DNA of 64,000 nt from Triplophysa rosa. Lineage: Eukaryota; Chordata; Actinopteri; Cypriniformes; Nemacheilidae. Below the pieces are notes generated by a model. The model did no database searches. It was not told where the DNA came from and saw nothing but the letters and a program-made list of their open reading frames with translations. A program made the translations under genes and the position numbers. Shown here in pieces: positions 11,701 to 25,150 of the stretch. Each line of letters starts with the position of its first letter. Positions within the stretch are counted from its first letter, which is position 1. The DNA lies in the NCBI RefSeq assembly GCF_024868665.1, contig NC_079898.1, positions 17,728,403-17,792,402 of the forward strand. Direction: 5' to 3'.

Positions 11701-14509
11701 TCGCGCACACCAGAAGAATCACAGCTACTTCAAAACAAATGTATGCAAATAAACAGTGTTATAAATGTAAAGCTCTACACTAACAACCACAAGGTAATAA
11801 CAGGCTTATTCTTAATACACCAAATAACTAAAATGTCAGCTTATTTTAAATACACTAGATAACTAGAATAATTAGATAAAATATTAAATAAATAAAAATA
11901 ACACTTGGGATTTTGTTCTTTTCCTTTGTGACAACAATGTTGCTGTTGTTAAAACTTTTAGTGTAGCAGTGTCAGATCTTGAGGACATCAGATCCAAGCA
12001 AAATAAAGCCTTAATTGCTGTGTCCATTGACATATAGGTGATTAGTATTCCTAATGGAATTGATAAAGAAAGAATTAAAAGAGTACTTTTTCTTTTAACA
12101 GTGCCGGGAATGTCACTGCCAGTTGTAGTTTCCTGATGTCTAACAAAGCACACTTCAAGTCCATTTCCAAATGTCGCTGACTTTGATATGCAGAGCGGTG
12201 AAACTTCTGACTACTTTAATTAAAGAAGAAATACAACAAAATGACATGAATTACAAAAGGAAATTTCCTCTAACACACTGTATAACTTTCAATTATTTTC
12301 TTCGTCTTAGAATGTGTAACTATATACATTCAGAAAGTCTTTCCTGTTTAAAACTGTTTGTAATAAGAAAACAAATATGCAATGAGACTCCCACCCAAAC
12401 ACACAGAAAAACTAACATACAGACAGCCTCTTTGACCTTGAAGACCTGTGTGTGGCGTGCTGACACCACACATACATTTGTATTCATTCTGATACCATCT
12501 CTATACCGTAAGCAAGAAAAAACCTTCCATCTATTCCCATCAGTGAGACAGTGGAGACAAAGAATAGAGTCGGCCAGGACTATAGAGAATATCCGAGCAC
12601 TTCCAGTGTTTATAGTGCCTCAGGTTATATTGAGAAGCAGGAATGACTCCCTCTGATGACTGTAAGGCTGCTATCTGTGTTTTTGCTTTTATAGACAAAT
12701 AGTTTGAAATTCACATATATCCCCTAATTTTTCAAATGGGTTCCGGTCTGCAGGATCAACTTTCTATGTAGTCAGCAATAGATATTTTTATGGTAATCAA
12801 TCAAAATCCACTGACAGCAGGCCTGGCAACTGGCCATTTTTGGTTTCTGATGATGCCGCTAGTATGAAAACTGGCAATACTACTCTAATCTTTTCGTTTT
12901 ATTGTATGGTTTGAAGTTTCAGATATTCAAAAAAGGATAAAAAAGTATTCAATTTAATACACTTGCAAGCAAAAAAAGTTTTTGAAACGAAAATAAATAT
13001 GTAAATGATAATATCACTAATTTCAATATCACTCCAAAGATAAAATATACAAAAAATAAAATATTAATTTTCAAACGTGATGATATGAAAACAAATATTG
13101 CATTGTTACACACTATAGCTCTTCTTTAAAAGGAAGATCTTCTTTCTCCCTCTAAATGTATGTCCACTTCTCACAGAATGATTGATGGCAGCCACTTACT
13201 CTCAGTGAAGTCTCCAGTCACAACTTTCATTCCTAATGCCAGTCTCAACAGTGTATCAGCCTCTGACCTGCTGCTTTTGCCCTGAGGAGACACCTGACCA
13301 GATTCCAGCCTCCATACATACAAACAGTGTAATCTCTCAGTCTCTGACATAGCAAATAAACACACCACACAAGCAAAGGCCAGCAACTTAATATCCTACT
13401 TCCTTCCTTTGTGTCCACTTGACAGGTTGTAGTGGGGCTCAAGTAAAAGAGAGAAAAGGAAAACATATTTTATAGGTAACAAGACCGAAGTGACGGTCTT
13501 AGTGTCTTGTTGAAGCTGGAACAAAGTTAAAGGCATTGAGATTTAATACTGGCAGAGGAAATGCATGCTGAAGTCATTAATATGTTTGATCTATTTTTGT
13601 TAAATTTTTGACACTGGATAAGCTGCGAGTCAAAGTCACTTTAAGCAAACATTTATAGATATTATACACAGAAATCACTGTAATTTTACACAATAAATTT
13701 AAACTAAGCATGTCTGTCGGATAAAACGCATAGTACAATTGAATGTTTATACATGTATAGTGATTTTTTTTATTTTAATCCTAAAATTAAATTGTATTTC
13801 TTTGTCATACATTTTGCTGTAACAAATTTACACCACCTGATGGCAGTATTTAGCGCAAAAAGAGCCATTTCCCTTTGGCAAAAATGAACATTTGGATATC
13901 TACGTAATACTGTTTTAATATGCCAAAATGTATTTACGACAAAAGAAAAAACTACAAAGAAACTGTTAAGAATGAAAATAAATGAATAAATATACAAATT
14001 AAATACAGAAGCACAAGAACAAATAAAGCAGCGAAATATCATCTGACCCAACAATAGCACTTCATAGTTCTGTTAATAACTAACCTAAAAGTGAACGAAA
14101 CAGTTTCCACGCAAAAACATCTCATGAAAAAATACACAGATTAGCTAAATCCTGTTTGTACCAGGACAATGTACTAAGGTTGGATAAGGATAAGGGGTGT
14201 TATAAAGCCAAATATTTGGTCTCCTTATTAAGTATAGCCTATCATTTACACACATTTTCCCCAAACAAACCCACAGACAAGCATCTTCCACACAACACAT
14301 CAATATTACCTGATATAATATTACCTGATCTAACCTACAGAAACCGAACACACTAAATTTGAACCTTTACCAGTAAAGGATAAATAGTGTATGTTAGTGG
14401 TGCAATGCTGAGATCAGCTGCTGTGTTGCATGTGTGAATCATTTTCTAGGTTTTAAGTAAAAAACAATAACTTGGGACACAAAAAAATGTAATCACTTAT
14501 GTTATTACC
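8776..14509. other. Gene-free interval with AT-rich tracts
   Basis: No gene is supported. A very AT-rich stretch lies at about 10799-10930 (tandem AAATATAT-type words). A small CACACA run lies near 9891. The longest open frame (12171-12656, 161 codons on +) has ordinary AT-rich composition, no recognisable domain and no splice or promoter context, and I treat it as chance. Confidence 0.5.
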
Positions 14510-14517
14510 ATTATTAG

Positions 14518-14848
14518 TAGGGATGTAACAATATTATCGATATCGAGTTATCGCAAAAGCAAAATTGTCTCAATATTATCGTGGTCACATCACTGTATGA
14601 AAGGTCATCCGGGCCTAACATAGAAAATGTTAGAAAAAATAATAGATGGGTACATACATTTTTGATTTTTAGGTCATTTGACCCATCTCATACTATAACT
14701 CATACCTCTAAGCAACAGTTATGATTAGAGAATAAAGAAAAGAGGATGCTTATTGCACGTTTCCAAGTCATCATTTGTAATTTTAAATATTGCAATAAAC
14801 ATCATACTGAGGTTTTATCGTACAGTTCGTTTTTTATTGTTACAACTA
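14518..14848 (+). mobile_element. hAT-like MITE with 8-bp target duplication
   Basis: The 331-bp element starts TAGGGATGTAACA and ends TGTTACAACTA. It is flanked by a perfect 8-bp direct repeat ATTATTAG at 14510-14517 and 14849-14856. An 8-bp duplication with short imperfect inverted ends is characteristic of hAT transposons. There is no coding capacity. Confidence 0.8.
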
Positions 14849-14856
14849 ATTATTAG

Positions 14857-17800
14857 GAAAAGATATCAGTATTGATATCAGAAACATTTATTGCCTTTAT
14901 TTTTAAAAAAAAAGAAAAAGCTTGAAACTTTTGTAAATGTGATAAATTAATAATCAGATTATACAATAAATAAAGCAAGAGAAAAGTTAACCTTTAATTT
15001 ACTCATTTAATTGAATTAAATTAAGAATACATGAATAGATAAATATAGCCTAGCACTGCAGAAACATGAACAATGATGAACAAACAATATACTGTGTATT
15101 TACAATCTTGGAACGATTTCTTAGTCACAGTAAACAAAATAATTGTTAAGTTGCCATAAAAAACTTACACAAAAACATAAGAATAATGTAAAAAAAACTT
15201 AAACTCAACGCACAGTTTCTAACCGCAGCGATTTTAGCAAACTCAATTAAGCAAAGGGTAAATCTGGACAGGAAAAATGTGTGTGGCCTCTACAAAGACA
15301 AAAGGAGGCCCTGGGTTCAAGGCTATCATGTGAATTGTTTTTCATATAAAAAATGCAATGAGTCAAAGTTTTGCGATAAGTGACAAAGCAGGCGGTGCCT
15401 TCAATTCCACCGTGGGATGCAACACAATTTAATAAAGAAAGAAGGTCTGGAGAGGAAAAGTGTGACGTGGAGGTTAGCTGGAGGTCTCGTGCTAGATGAA
15501 AGTGGGAACTCTCTCTCCCACTGCTGTCAGCACTTTTTAATGTGAACTTTGCGATTGATTGGCGGGGCCTGCCAGGTTTCCCTCCAAACTTTCCCCGCCA
15601 TCCCGTCTCCTACAGTCCCACATCAATACAGCGGCTCGCACTTTACTTAGCAAAGAACAAACATAGTGTCATTAAGTCTCTCTTTCTATATTCCACAAGA
15701 ATGATCAAACTCTTTCAAATGTAATTAAATATATTAGGAGTTTCCAAAATGCTTCCAAGAATTCAATGTACCAAAAATATCAAATTTGGCCGTTTGATGT
15801 GAATGCAAAACAATTTTAGCAAATTTAGCAAAATTATAATCAAATGTTTTTTATTATTGTTATTTTAATCCTTACAAATGTAGCTTTCTACAAAAAGCGC
15901 AAAGGTTGTGTCTAAAATGGCCAATGTTAAGTTCTACACACTGCATGTTACACGTGTCAAGTTGCGACCTTTGTCTGCACAGCAATACAGTGAAACAACT
16001 CGCGCTCATTTCACAGAAAGGTCAGAAATTCAATCACACAAACCAAGAGTATTTCAATAATAAAGTATGTATGGGTACGGTTTGACTTTGAAATGATTTT
16101 GTGGGTCAAACTACATCACCTTTTTAACAATCTGTTTTGTTTTTTGGTTATCTATTAACCCAGAAACTTTGGGGAGAGGCTAGGAATCCAAGATGTAAGA
16201 GTTAAATCATGAGCCACTTATTTAGTTAAAAAATCTACCATCCTACCATATACTGGTTTTATTTTCATAATTATCCATATTATAAATAATATATATATAT
16301 ATATATTATATTTTCAGGACACCCTACCAGTTCAAATACTACCAGTATACTGTAGCCTGCAAAACAAAAAAAAGTATTGGTAAAGTAATATTGTCTTAAA
16401 TATTACTGACATAAAACCTCTTAAATATATTAAACTCTTAAAATATTTTGTTTGTGCATCAATTCTTTTGAAAGCATTCCAAAACACAAAATGTAAACAC
16501 TAAAAGAGTCACTATATGTTTTGTATTACAAATTTAGCCAGATATCAAACAATGTCGTGAAAATGCCCAAAAAACCACTAAGACTATACGACTCTTAGAA
16601 ATGAGAGGAAAAGACAGTACTTAGAGGTGATAATAGTTAGAGAAGAAAAAGAGGGCAAGACTTAAAACATACAACCTAATTCATTAGTCAGTCCGAGCAA
16701 GGTGGTGGCGCTATAAATCAGGAAATTAGAGAGAGAAAAGGAAGGAGAGAGAGAGAGAGAGAGAGAGACTTTGGTTTCACTTTTTTGCCAATTTTGTCAA
16801 ATCCAGATTTATTCATCCAAAAAGGCTACAAGTGGCTAAAACTAGAGATGAACTTTCTTGCAATATCATTCAATTGCTGTAGTTAATATGCAAGGTCTAC
16901 ATCTTCTACAGTACACTATTATGGTAGTCTTACCCTGCCAGCGAGTCTCCTACCCGTCTGTGTGAATGCGGGGACAATCGGTTTGGTATGTGAAGCAGAG
17001 GTGGGTCCAGACATGCACACATGAACACACATACAAACATAACCCACACGCGCCACGATCCAGCGGCCAGGAGAAGTGTACAGGCTGGTAGAACTCCTGG
17101 GGTTTGTGAATCCAAGCTGAACTTTGGAGCAGCCTCTTAACAGATGGCAGGAGTGGGTAAACTCACTGACTGGTCCCGCACAAGCACCCTGCTTTACAGA
17201 GACTGCCGCAGATTAAATCTGTTCATTGTTAGGGTCAGTATCTGGCTGAAATCAAACTCCCCGATGTACGGCCGTACTGTACAGTGTTTTAGTATATTAC
17301 AGGGAACCAATGAAAAGGATTTAACCCCACGGCGACTACTGTTAGACTCACTGCTACAGTCTAAACTGATTTTGAAATGGATACGTTCTAACGGCGGGAC
17401 GCACAGAGAGTCTGTGTAGTTAAAAGCACTTAAAATAACAGTGTTACCTTCTTCGCATGGCCTAGGGATCTTGAGCTAAACTCTAATGTTGAATGTAATT
17501 TTTAGGGGTTGGGTTTTACTGCAGAGCCTCTGGGATGCTGCACATAAAACTGCATGTCTCTCTCTGCAGTTTAGTAAAACAGGATTAAGAATAGAAGCTG
17601 TTCAATTTTTCAAAACATTAAACCAAAATCAAGAAATAGTTTTATCAGCATATAAACACCAGAGGGTCTGAGACATCAAAGCACAGATGATGAATTTTAA
17701 TGGATGGATGATATTTTTGGTTAAGAGAATGATAAGAAAAGCAAAAATAACAAACATCCACGAGGTGGGATGCATTGATTTATAATTTCGCTTTTCTAAC

Positions 17801-19240
17801 GCAGTAGGTATTTGAAATGTTTTGCATTCGTTTTCTATGCTAGGTACATAGCGAATGTTGGAAACATTTGTCAATGTATGCGCCTGACTGCACGGAATAG
17901 ATGATTAGAAGATGAATGGGGGAATAATATAGCCAAAAACAGAAAAAAATTGCAACTTTGGTTGATTTTGTTCTGGATCTGACAGACCGGCCTTTATCAG
18001 ACTCCCACAGCACAAAAAATATATACACACGGTAACTTTGTCATGTTGATTTGATGCCAAGAATGGGACAGGAAGAATAAGTAGCTCTTTTCTGCCGTGA
18101 TGCTCCAAATAGATTGGTGTGCCAAATTCCAGCATATTACACACATTTAATAATGACCAAATATGTATTAGATTTGGGAAAAACATTCAGTGCTAAAATT
18201 AGGACGCTTTGGGTTGCATAGTAAACACTTTGATTAACATATTCCTAATTATTTTCCCACTTCATCATTACTCGTTGACAATTAACATTTGCCATGACTT
18301 GAGGCTGAATTCATCTAAACTTTGATACCCTCATGAAATAGACACTCCGTTTTACATTTCGCAGTGTTCAGGGCACATATCAAATATACAAAACTACTTT
18401 TTAATGTTCTAAGGCTATAATTACTAACTTCAATTATACCCCATTGAAAGCAATTTGATCTGATAACTCATTGTTTGTTGAACATGATGGAAAAACACCG
18501 AAAAAAGGCAAAAGAAACCGAAAGCTAATTAAAACAATTATGAATGTACAAAGAGGATGAATTATGGGTGTGGCTGGATGCACGGGTGAGCTTTTCTCAC
18601 GATTTCCAGGAACAAAGGGGTATTCTGCACGTTAAAGCCAGTCTCAGTGACCTACATCATGTGCCTAAAAACTTCCCAACGCCGCCTGCCTTTGGACTAA
18701 TTGTCCCAGCTCTCTGAACATGTCACTTGACACAAACATGGGATTTTCTTCACTTCAATCGGCTAAAACCTGCACCACAACAAACAGGAATATCCTATTT
18801 AATTGAAAGTGAAAAACACGCACATAGAAACGGTCCACGAAAGAGATAGACATCAATTAATCAGCGTTTGTAAAGCAGGCCAGTTATGAGAGAAGAACAG
18901 GTATTTCTGCACATCTTTGGGATGTTGGCCCCAGCGGAAAGCACTGGGCAAACAGCAGAAACTAGCTGCTTGTGAAGGGTAATGGGACATTGAATGCCAG
19001 AGGACAAAATCGGAAGTGGCTGCAGAGAGAAAGATGAAGTAATCTCGGAAACAACTAGACACACTCCACTTGAAATTTTGCCTCAAACAAGATTAAAGTG
19101 AAGTTATTCTACACAAGTATGGCAAGGATATCAATCTTCTGCTCAGAGAAAAACTAAAAACAACAGAGCAACAAAAGTCAAACGGCACATCTTTCTGCTG
19201 GTACAGTATAGTTGGGCAACTCAATATTTTATAAGTTTAA
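14857..19240. other. Gene-free interval with simple repeats
   Basis: No gene is supported. Simple repeats include a TA run at 16289-16309 and a GA run at 16745-16768. The rest is AT-rich unique-looking sequence, with open frames under about 95 codons. Confidence 0.5.
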
Positions 19241-19248
19241 TTTAATTG

Positions 19249-19534
19249 TAGGGTTGTACAACTATAAGTCGCCACTACTCGTATGCAAAATAAAGTTTTT
19301 GTTTACATATATATAAATACACACACATGCATGTATATATTTAAGAAATATTTACATGTGTATATACATTTTTGTAATTATACAATATATATATTATATA
19401 TATATATATATTTATATGCGCGTGTGTATTTATATATACAGAATTATTATGCACAGTACACACACATATATTATGTAAACAAAAACTTTTATTTTGCATA
19501 CGATTAGTTGCGACTAATTGTTGTACAGCCACTA
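19249..19534 (+). mobile_element. Palindromic hAT-like MITE, copy 1
   Basis: The 286-bp element is TAGGGTTGTACAA...TTGTACAGCCACTA, flanked by perfect 8-bp duplications TTTAATTG at 19241-19248 and 19535-19542. The arms carry AAAATAAAGTTTTTGTTTAC and its inverse GTAAACAAAAACTTTTATTTT, with a TA-rich centre. It is the same family as 50803-51149. Confidence 0.9.
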
Positions 19535-19542
19535 TTTAATTG

Positions 19543-20074
19543 TTTTTTTATTTAACTACTTTTATTTGTTATTTATTTACAACTATTTATTTACAAAAGT
19601 TATTTTATTTAAAAACAAATGCCAAAAGGCAAATCATAAAATGGTGCAATTTTACAGACTACAGTATCGGTACATTTTTTGTGTTTAATTTTCAAATGAA
19701 CACAATACAATGGTTTGCACTTTAAAATGTGATTCTCAAGCTGCATTTAGTATTACATTCAGATGAACACCTCCAGAAAGTCAAATGTATTTAAAATGTA
19801 TTTTACAATGTAAAAAGGCTTTAACTGTATACTATTGCACTATTTACAAGTTAAAGCAAAACTAGCAAAAACTTTTCCCTGGCTTTCACTTTTCCGCAAA
19901 ATGCCTCCAAGTAATTTAGAAACAGCGCGAAAGTGAGTGTGAATGCGAATCTGCCCAAGCCATTTAAAAATTCAACAGCGTTAAATCCATTAAATGGGGA
20001 TAACATAGAGTTTTGTTTCAGACCTGTTGCATAAAGAATCCCCTCCCTGCTGCCTAAAGCCCTACTGAGAGAGA
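19543..20074. other. Gene-free AT-rich interval
   Basis: AT-rich sequence with runs of TTTATTT just right of the MITE at 19249-19534. No gene, RNA gene or recognised repeat was seen. Confidence 0.4.
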
Positions 20075-21330
20075 CAGCCTTTTAATGAGGGGGGGATAAT
20101 CCAGCACAACACCCCCACTAATGAGCTATCATCATGCAAAAATGCCAGCTTGATACACGTTAATTGGATTCCCACTTTTCTGAACCAATTAATTGACCTG
20201 CATTGTCATGTGGCCTGGCTGCAGTGGGTTACTAAGAGACACGGCTTCTGTTAAGTTTCAATGACTCCCGCGGCTAAAAGGCCTGTGAATAGAAGTAGGT
20301 ATTAGTGAGATCAGTTCTCTCATTAAAGGCTTATGACATTTGTTTGAGCCAATCCCTTTGTTGAGAAAACAGTTTGTGCTGCTCAGTTTAAGTCTCAGCT
20401 GTGGCCTGTGATGGTCAGTTTTAGCAGCAGCAGGGTCCGCACGGCAGCTCTCAGATCTGTTCACCTGCGGGGAAGTCTAGTGGTGAGAGAAGAATAATCC
20501 CATGCACTTGTTGATCAAATGCACTCGCGGGCTACAAAAACACATACTGGATGGCTTTTAAAACACAGTTTAATCTTTTAATCTTCTTCATGGGTTTAGG
20601 AAATCTGACAAACGCACAAAGAAATTGGAGAGCGGGTGTAAATATTAAATCGGTGAGAAATGCACACACACACAAATCCCCCTTTTTTGTTATGGGCTAT
20701 AAAAGCAACCGTGCCCTCCTCCATTGGCTTTGGGTTATAACCTCTGAAAATGACTTACATACAGTGAATGGAATGCAACGTGCTTTAGTCAATGATCTCC
20801 TCGGGGAAACAATATCCCTCAGACTGCTCCTACTCATGGGTGCAAATGAAATGCCTGTGGATTAAACAGTAACCATGTGTAAATGAGTTCAAAGAGCCCA
20901 TAATATTTGGAATAATATTACTTCCTCAAGGAAACGTATGTATCGTGCACTGCTTTAGAAACAACTGGAAAGCCATCTTTCACGCACATCAAACAAACAT
21001 GATAACAGCAAGCAAGCACGCACCATTCTGGGAGGACCGCAAGCCACGATGTGACCTGCTCGAACGAGCCCTAGCGTATAGCGAATAGGCAATGCCAGTC
21101 AGTTTACCATTGTGGATGAGGCATCTCCATTAACTGAGCTTGATGACAGCTAATTCTGAGCGCATTGATTTAAAGGGTATTGACCTCGGGTCCCGGGGTC
21201 ACGTTGTAGTGCCGTATTGATCTGGCACTGATCTGCATGTAGGAGGCTGATCTACGGCTCGGCCACTTATAAAGCAAATGCAGCTACGGGCAAAGGTCCA
21301 TTATCTTTATCAACAGCTTAACACAGTCAA
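20075..21330. promoter_or_regulatory. Candidate non-coding regulatory block
   Basis: This is a transposon-free, GC-balanced stretch inside AT-rich surroundings. It contains GTTAATTGG near 20159 and CCAATTAATTG at 20185-20195, both homeodomain-type cores, and many short GC-rich words without long open frames. This is the usual appearance of conserved non-coding elements in fish deserts. Conservation is not visible here, so the call is inference; comparison with zebrafish and carp would decide it. Confidence 0.25.
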
Positions 21331-21943
21331 ATCACAGGCGATGCTTTAATGTGAACAAATCTAATGTCCTCTGAGAACGGCTCAGATACTACTGCAAGCA
21401 TCCTAATTCAGTACATTGATTAAAACCTTAAGTAAACAATAGCAAAACTGGACAAAAAAGCAAAAGGTACTTTGAGAAACATCAATGCAAGCACATTAGA
21501 TACAAGCGGCCTTGGGAAAATATACAAGGTATCTACGCTAATCTATCACTGCGAGAGTGCTGGTAATAGCAGACATTAGTAGAAGATCATTACCCTCCAT
21601 TGTGCATTCACTTAACTATACTAGACAGAGGTTACAGTGTAAGGTGGGCAAATGGAATGGCAGATGTTGTTTACTGGACCATCCGAATTAGAAGAAATGG
21701 AGGAAAGATGTCAGCGCTCTAGCATTCAATGCAGCAGACATGTGTTAGTCTACCTACAAAAATTCAAAGGTCTAATGGCGTATTAACAAAAGTCTTAGGA
21801 ATTAGAGAGGGAGTAACATAAATATTAAGAAAATATGTTTTATTTTTTAATTTTTTTAAGGTCCATTGAATCCTCTTTCATTCACTGCTTGCAAAAACTG
21901 CTTTACTAGACACCTTGTTATCAAAGAGAGTCATACACTATGT

Positions 21944-22743
21944 CAGGGCTATTCAATTAGTTCGTCATAGGGGCAAGTTCATGAAAAGCATCCCAAATGA
22001 GGGGCCGGAGAGTTGTGGCTTGCAATATGAGGGATGACACAACAACAATAAGAAATCAGTGTTATTTTTTCCCAAATTCCATTTTTTCTGTTTAAATTTG
22101 ACTGGATTCTGTGTTTTCTGTCCTTTACTATACAATATATTTGCCCACATGAAAAAATACTACAGTATTCACTTATAACCCTATATTAAAAAACCTGCAG
22201 TAGATACATTGAACCATAGAGGGAAAAACAAAAATAAAATTGTTTTTGTTTTTTAGTCTACTTAAATGTAAGTCATATTTTTTATAATAAGTTCTAATTT
22301 TGTATAATTTTACTAGCACATTTACTTTAGTTTACTAAAGTAAATAATATACTCAGTGGTTGAACTATAAAAAAAATCAAGAAGGATGGTGTGGTAAAAT
22401 GTGGGTGTGTTATAACTTGTTCAAGTTAACCGGACTTTTATTTTGACGGGTCGCCGCAAAGGGTGTTTGGTTTGACAGTTGCTTTTCTCACATGAAACAG
22501 TGAAACAGGTCATATGTGCATGCGTTCTCTTAAAGCTCCACGAGCACGTGCAAAACAATTGCAGATTACATATTTACACACCATCTGAATATTTCTAAAG
22601 TTACTCATGCAAAATTTGAATTGAGTTAGCTTTGTTCTGTGCTACTTTTTGAAATAATACATTTGCCATATTCTGTGCCATTCCGCGTTATACAGCAACA
22701 TATGCCTGGATTCCGCAATTCCGCCGCCAATTGAATAGCCCGG
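21944..22743 (+). mobile_element. Non-autonomous hAT-type element, 800 bp
   Basis: The termini are CAGGGCTATTCAATT and AATTGAATAGCCCGG, inverted repeats of 15 bp with one mismatch. They are flanked by 8-bp duplications CACTATGT (21936-21943) and CACTATGA (22744-22751), 7 of 8 identical. The CAG...-type end and 8-bp duplication fit hAT. Subterminal GGGGCCGGAG near 22009 is also usual in such fish elements. No transposase frame is present. Confidence 0.82.
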
Positions 22744-22768
22744 CACTATGAGTTATGAATGACACTAT

Positions 22769-23140
22769 AAAAAAATGCTGGGTTGGTCGGGTCCCATGGT
22801 CGGGTCAAAAAGGGACAAATCCAACCCAAAAATGTTCATATTTGAACCAACAATAGGTTAAAACTACCCAGCATAGCGTTGCTGTCCTACAGAAACCTCG
22901 GATGTACAAATAGGCGTTTTTCAGGAAATGTAAAAAACTTGACAAGCACTTTTTAATACTTTTTATTGGTTAGATATTTGCAAAACCCAGTGACACAAAC
23001 ATAAAGGGTGACTAAAAATAATAATTTATGGCAAAAAATCAAAATCGCAAAATATGGAAGTTTCAGGACAGCAGCGACAGGTTAATTTATAACCCAAAGT
23101 GGGTTTTGTCCCTTTTTAACCGAACCCAGCATTTTTTTAA
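22769..23140 (+). mobile_element. AATGCTGGGTT MITE interrupted by another MITE
   Basis: The outer element begins AAAAAAATGCTGGGTT and ends AACCCAGCATTTTTTT, a clear inverted pair. Subterminal AAAAAGGGACAAATCCAACCC matches the right-hand GGGTTTTGTCCCTTTTT. Its centre is split by the insertion at 22872-23078. The left arm also carries an internal ACCCAGCAT next to the insertion. Confidence 0.8.
22872..23078 (+). mobile_element. Nested MITE with CGYTGCTGTCC termini
   Basis: The 207-bp insertion lies inside the AACCCAGCA element. The left end is GCGTTGCTGTCCTACAGAAA and the right end is TTTCAGGACAGCAGCGAC, in inverted orientation. Its interior (TTTTTATTGGTTA.ATATTTGCAAAACCCAGTG and ATAAAGGGTGACTAA) recurs at 52372-52631. 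The two are copies of one family. Confidence 0.8.
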
Positions 23141-24135
23141 AGTAAATGATGCTGAACTACATGACAGAATATTCATTTTTGAGTGCACTCAAAAAATATC
23201 TCTTTAAATAAATTAATAAAATCACAACTTTAAATGGATATCACTTTAATTGTAGTTGTTTAATCAAGATCATTTGTGGATTTGCGTTTGAGAGTTTTCT
23301 TTTCATGTGCAAGCTCTAGACGAAAAAATGCAAATGTTACACAAAAGGTATCTTGTTCTGAAGCCCGGCTGACTTACATTCATTCTGAATTCAAGAGAAA
23401 CCTTATATAACCGGCGTCCTATGCCAGTAAAAGGTCACCTCACGTGCCTGCACAAACGAGTTTCTCTGAGTCATTACATTTGCTTTAACAGTGGGTCAGA
23501 GGGGAGAAGGTCAAACCTTGAGATGCTTAATAGTTTAATTATGACCAACGACTGTACTGCATTTAATTACTAGACCTACCAGAGAGGACATTAATAAAAC
23601 TCAAAATGTTAGTATGCTTAATCATTGAGGATTCAATTATTTACATGCGAGTGTCCATTATGTCAGGTGCGAAAAAAAACGAAACGCTAAGGCGTTGAAT
23701 GTCATCTACAAGTAATCAAGCAGAACTTCATTAATATGTATAATGAATTGAGCATGGATTGTTGTCATCTTTTTGCTACCTTTACTTTTCTGCTCTGACA
23801 CACACGTTTGGCAGTAATTGTTGTCCAATCTTTCTCGGGGTCATGAATTAATCTACATGCCTTTAAGCCTGTCACATACTAATAAACACACAACTAACTG
23901 ACTTCTGCAGCTCTACTGCAAATTAACATGCCATTGCTCGAAGACTTCATATTGCTTCATATTTATCCATGCAATATATAACTCAGAATTTAAACAATAT
24001 GTTCTGTTCAGTGGTTTTATTTTCAGGGGTTCCCTTTATTATTTATACATTATTTGTATATATTTTAAATATAGACGTTTCATCTGACACAATGCGCCTG
24101 GCCATGCTTGTACTTAACTTCCGGTCTGTGTTTGT
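23141..24135. other. Gene-free interval
   Basis: No gene or recognised repeat. The middle part (about 23500-23930) is less AT-rich, with ATTA and TAATTA cores, and might be regulatory. Nothing more can be said from the sequence alone. Confidence 0.35.
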
Positions 24136-24374
24136 GGTAACACTTTAGTATTGGGACCAGTTCTCACTATTACCTAGTTGCTTATTAGCATGCCTATTAT
24201 TAGCACTGTTTATTAGCACTTATAAAGAACATATTCTACATGATCATATTCTACTTCCCTAATCCTACCCAATACTTAAACCTAACAACTACATATATAA
24301 CTATTTATAAGCACCAAATTAAGAGTTTACTGAGGCAAAAGTCGTAGTTAATGGTTTATTAATACCGAGAATTA
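24136..24374 (+). mobile_element. Teleost MITE fragment (GGTAACACTTTA family), right end lost
   Basis: It begins GGTAACACTTTAGTATTGGG and carries CTCACTATTA.CTAGTTGCTTATTAGCATG, CCTAATCCTACCCAATAC and GGCAAAAGTCGTAGTTAATGG. These words belong to a common fish non-autonomous DNA element that ends in an inverted ...AAAGTGTTACC. The inverted right terminus is missing, so the copy is truncated. The family attribution is from memory of the sequence. Confidence 0.7.
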
Positions 24375-24657
24375 TTAACTATCTATATTTTAATTAATTT
24401 ATTTTTATTGTATATTCATTTTATTAAATACATTATTTGTTTAATGGGTCAAGTAAAAGTTCTTCTACTGGTAACCCTAAATAATACTGGCCAGACATAC
24501 TTTTAACTTGCTTGCTAATGTAATTTACTTGTTATATCTTTTGCTTGTTTTTAGAAATAATCTGCAGGGACTCTTTTCTTTGTGGATGGATACAAAAGCG
24601 TGAATGCACAGTAGCGTTTGTTTATGTTGTTCCTCTGAAGCCGTAAAGCTTATATAC

Positions 24658-25150
24658 AACACCGGTCAGAAGTTTAGGATCACTTGACAAACATTTTTTT
24701 AATCTTAAAAATCTTTCAATGTTTGTGTTTCAATGTTTGAAATTACTTTTGTAGAAAAAAATATAATTGTGCCAACATATTCATTTCTTTTAGAAAACTA
24801 AATTACTATGTAAAAATATTTTTGAAATGGATTACTTGGACCAAATAACGACTCAAAAGCAGCCAATAAGAGACCAGCATAGCTGGAAATTCCTTCAATA
24901 CTGTTTAAAAGCCTCCCAAGTTGAGACCTCAAGAAGCTGGATGATAAAATGCCAAGTGTATGAATTTGCAAATTCTAGTCAAAGGGTGACTACTTTGAAG
25001 GTGCTAAAATATATAGAGTTAATTTATTTTGGATGCTTCTATCACAACACAATTGCCACAGTTACAGTAATTCCATGGTTTTGATGCGTTTACTATTATT
25101 ATAAAATGTGGAAAAACTCAAAGTTTTTGAGTATTCAAAAAGCTGCAGGG
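24658..25150 (+). mobile_element. Teleost DNA element with ACCGGTCA end, left-complete copy
   Basis: It starts ACCGGTCAGAAGTTTAGG ATCACTT. The body shares an ordered series of words with 31421-31870: AATTA.TTTTGTAGA.AAAAAT, AACATATT, AAAAGC.TCCCA, TCAAGAAGCTGG, TTTTGAT..GTTTAC.ATTAT and AAAATG. The right terminus is degraded. The 85-codon open frame inside it (24827-25084) is not a recognisable protein. Confidence 0.7.

Noticed and set aside
12171..12656. 161-codon open frame (+), the longest outside chst3
   Set aside because: AT-rich composition, no known motif or membrane/signal pattern, no transcript signals around it.
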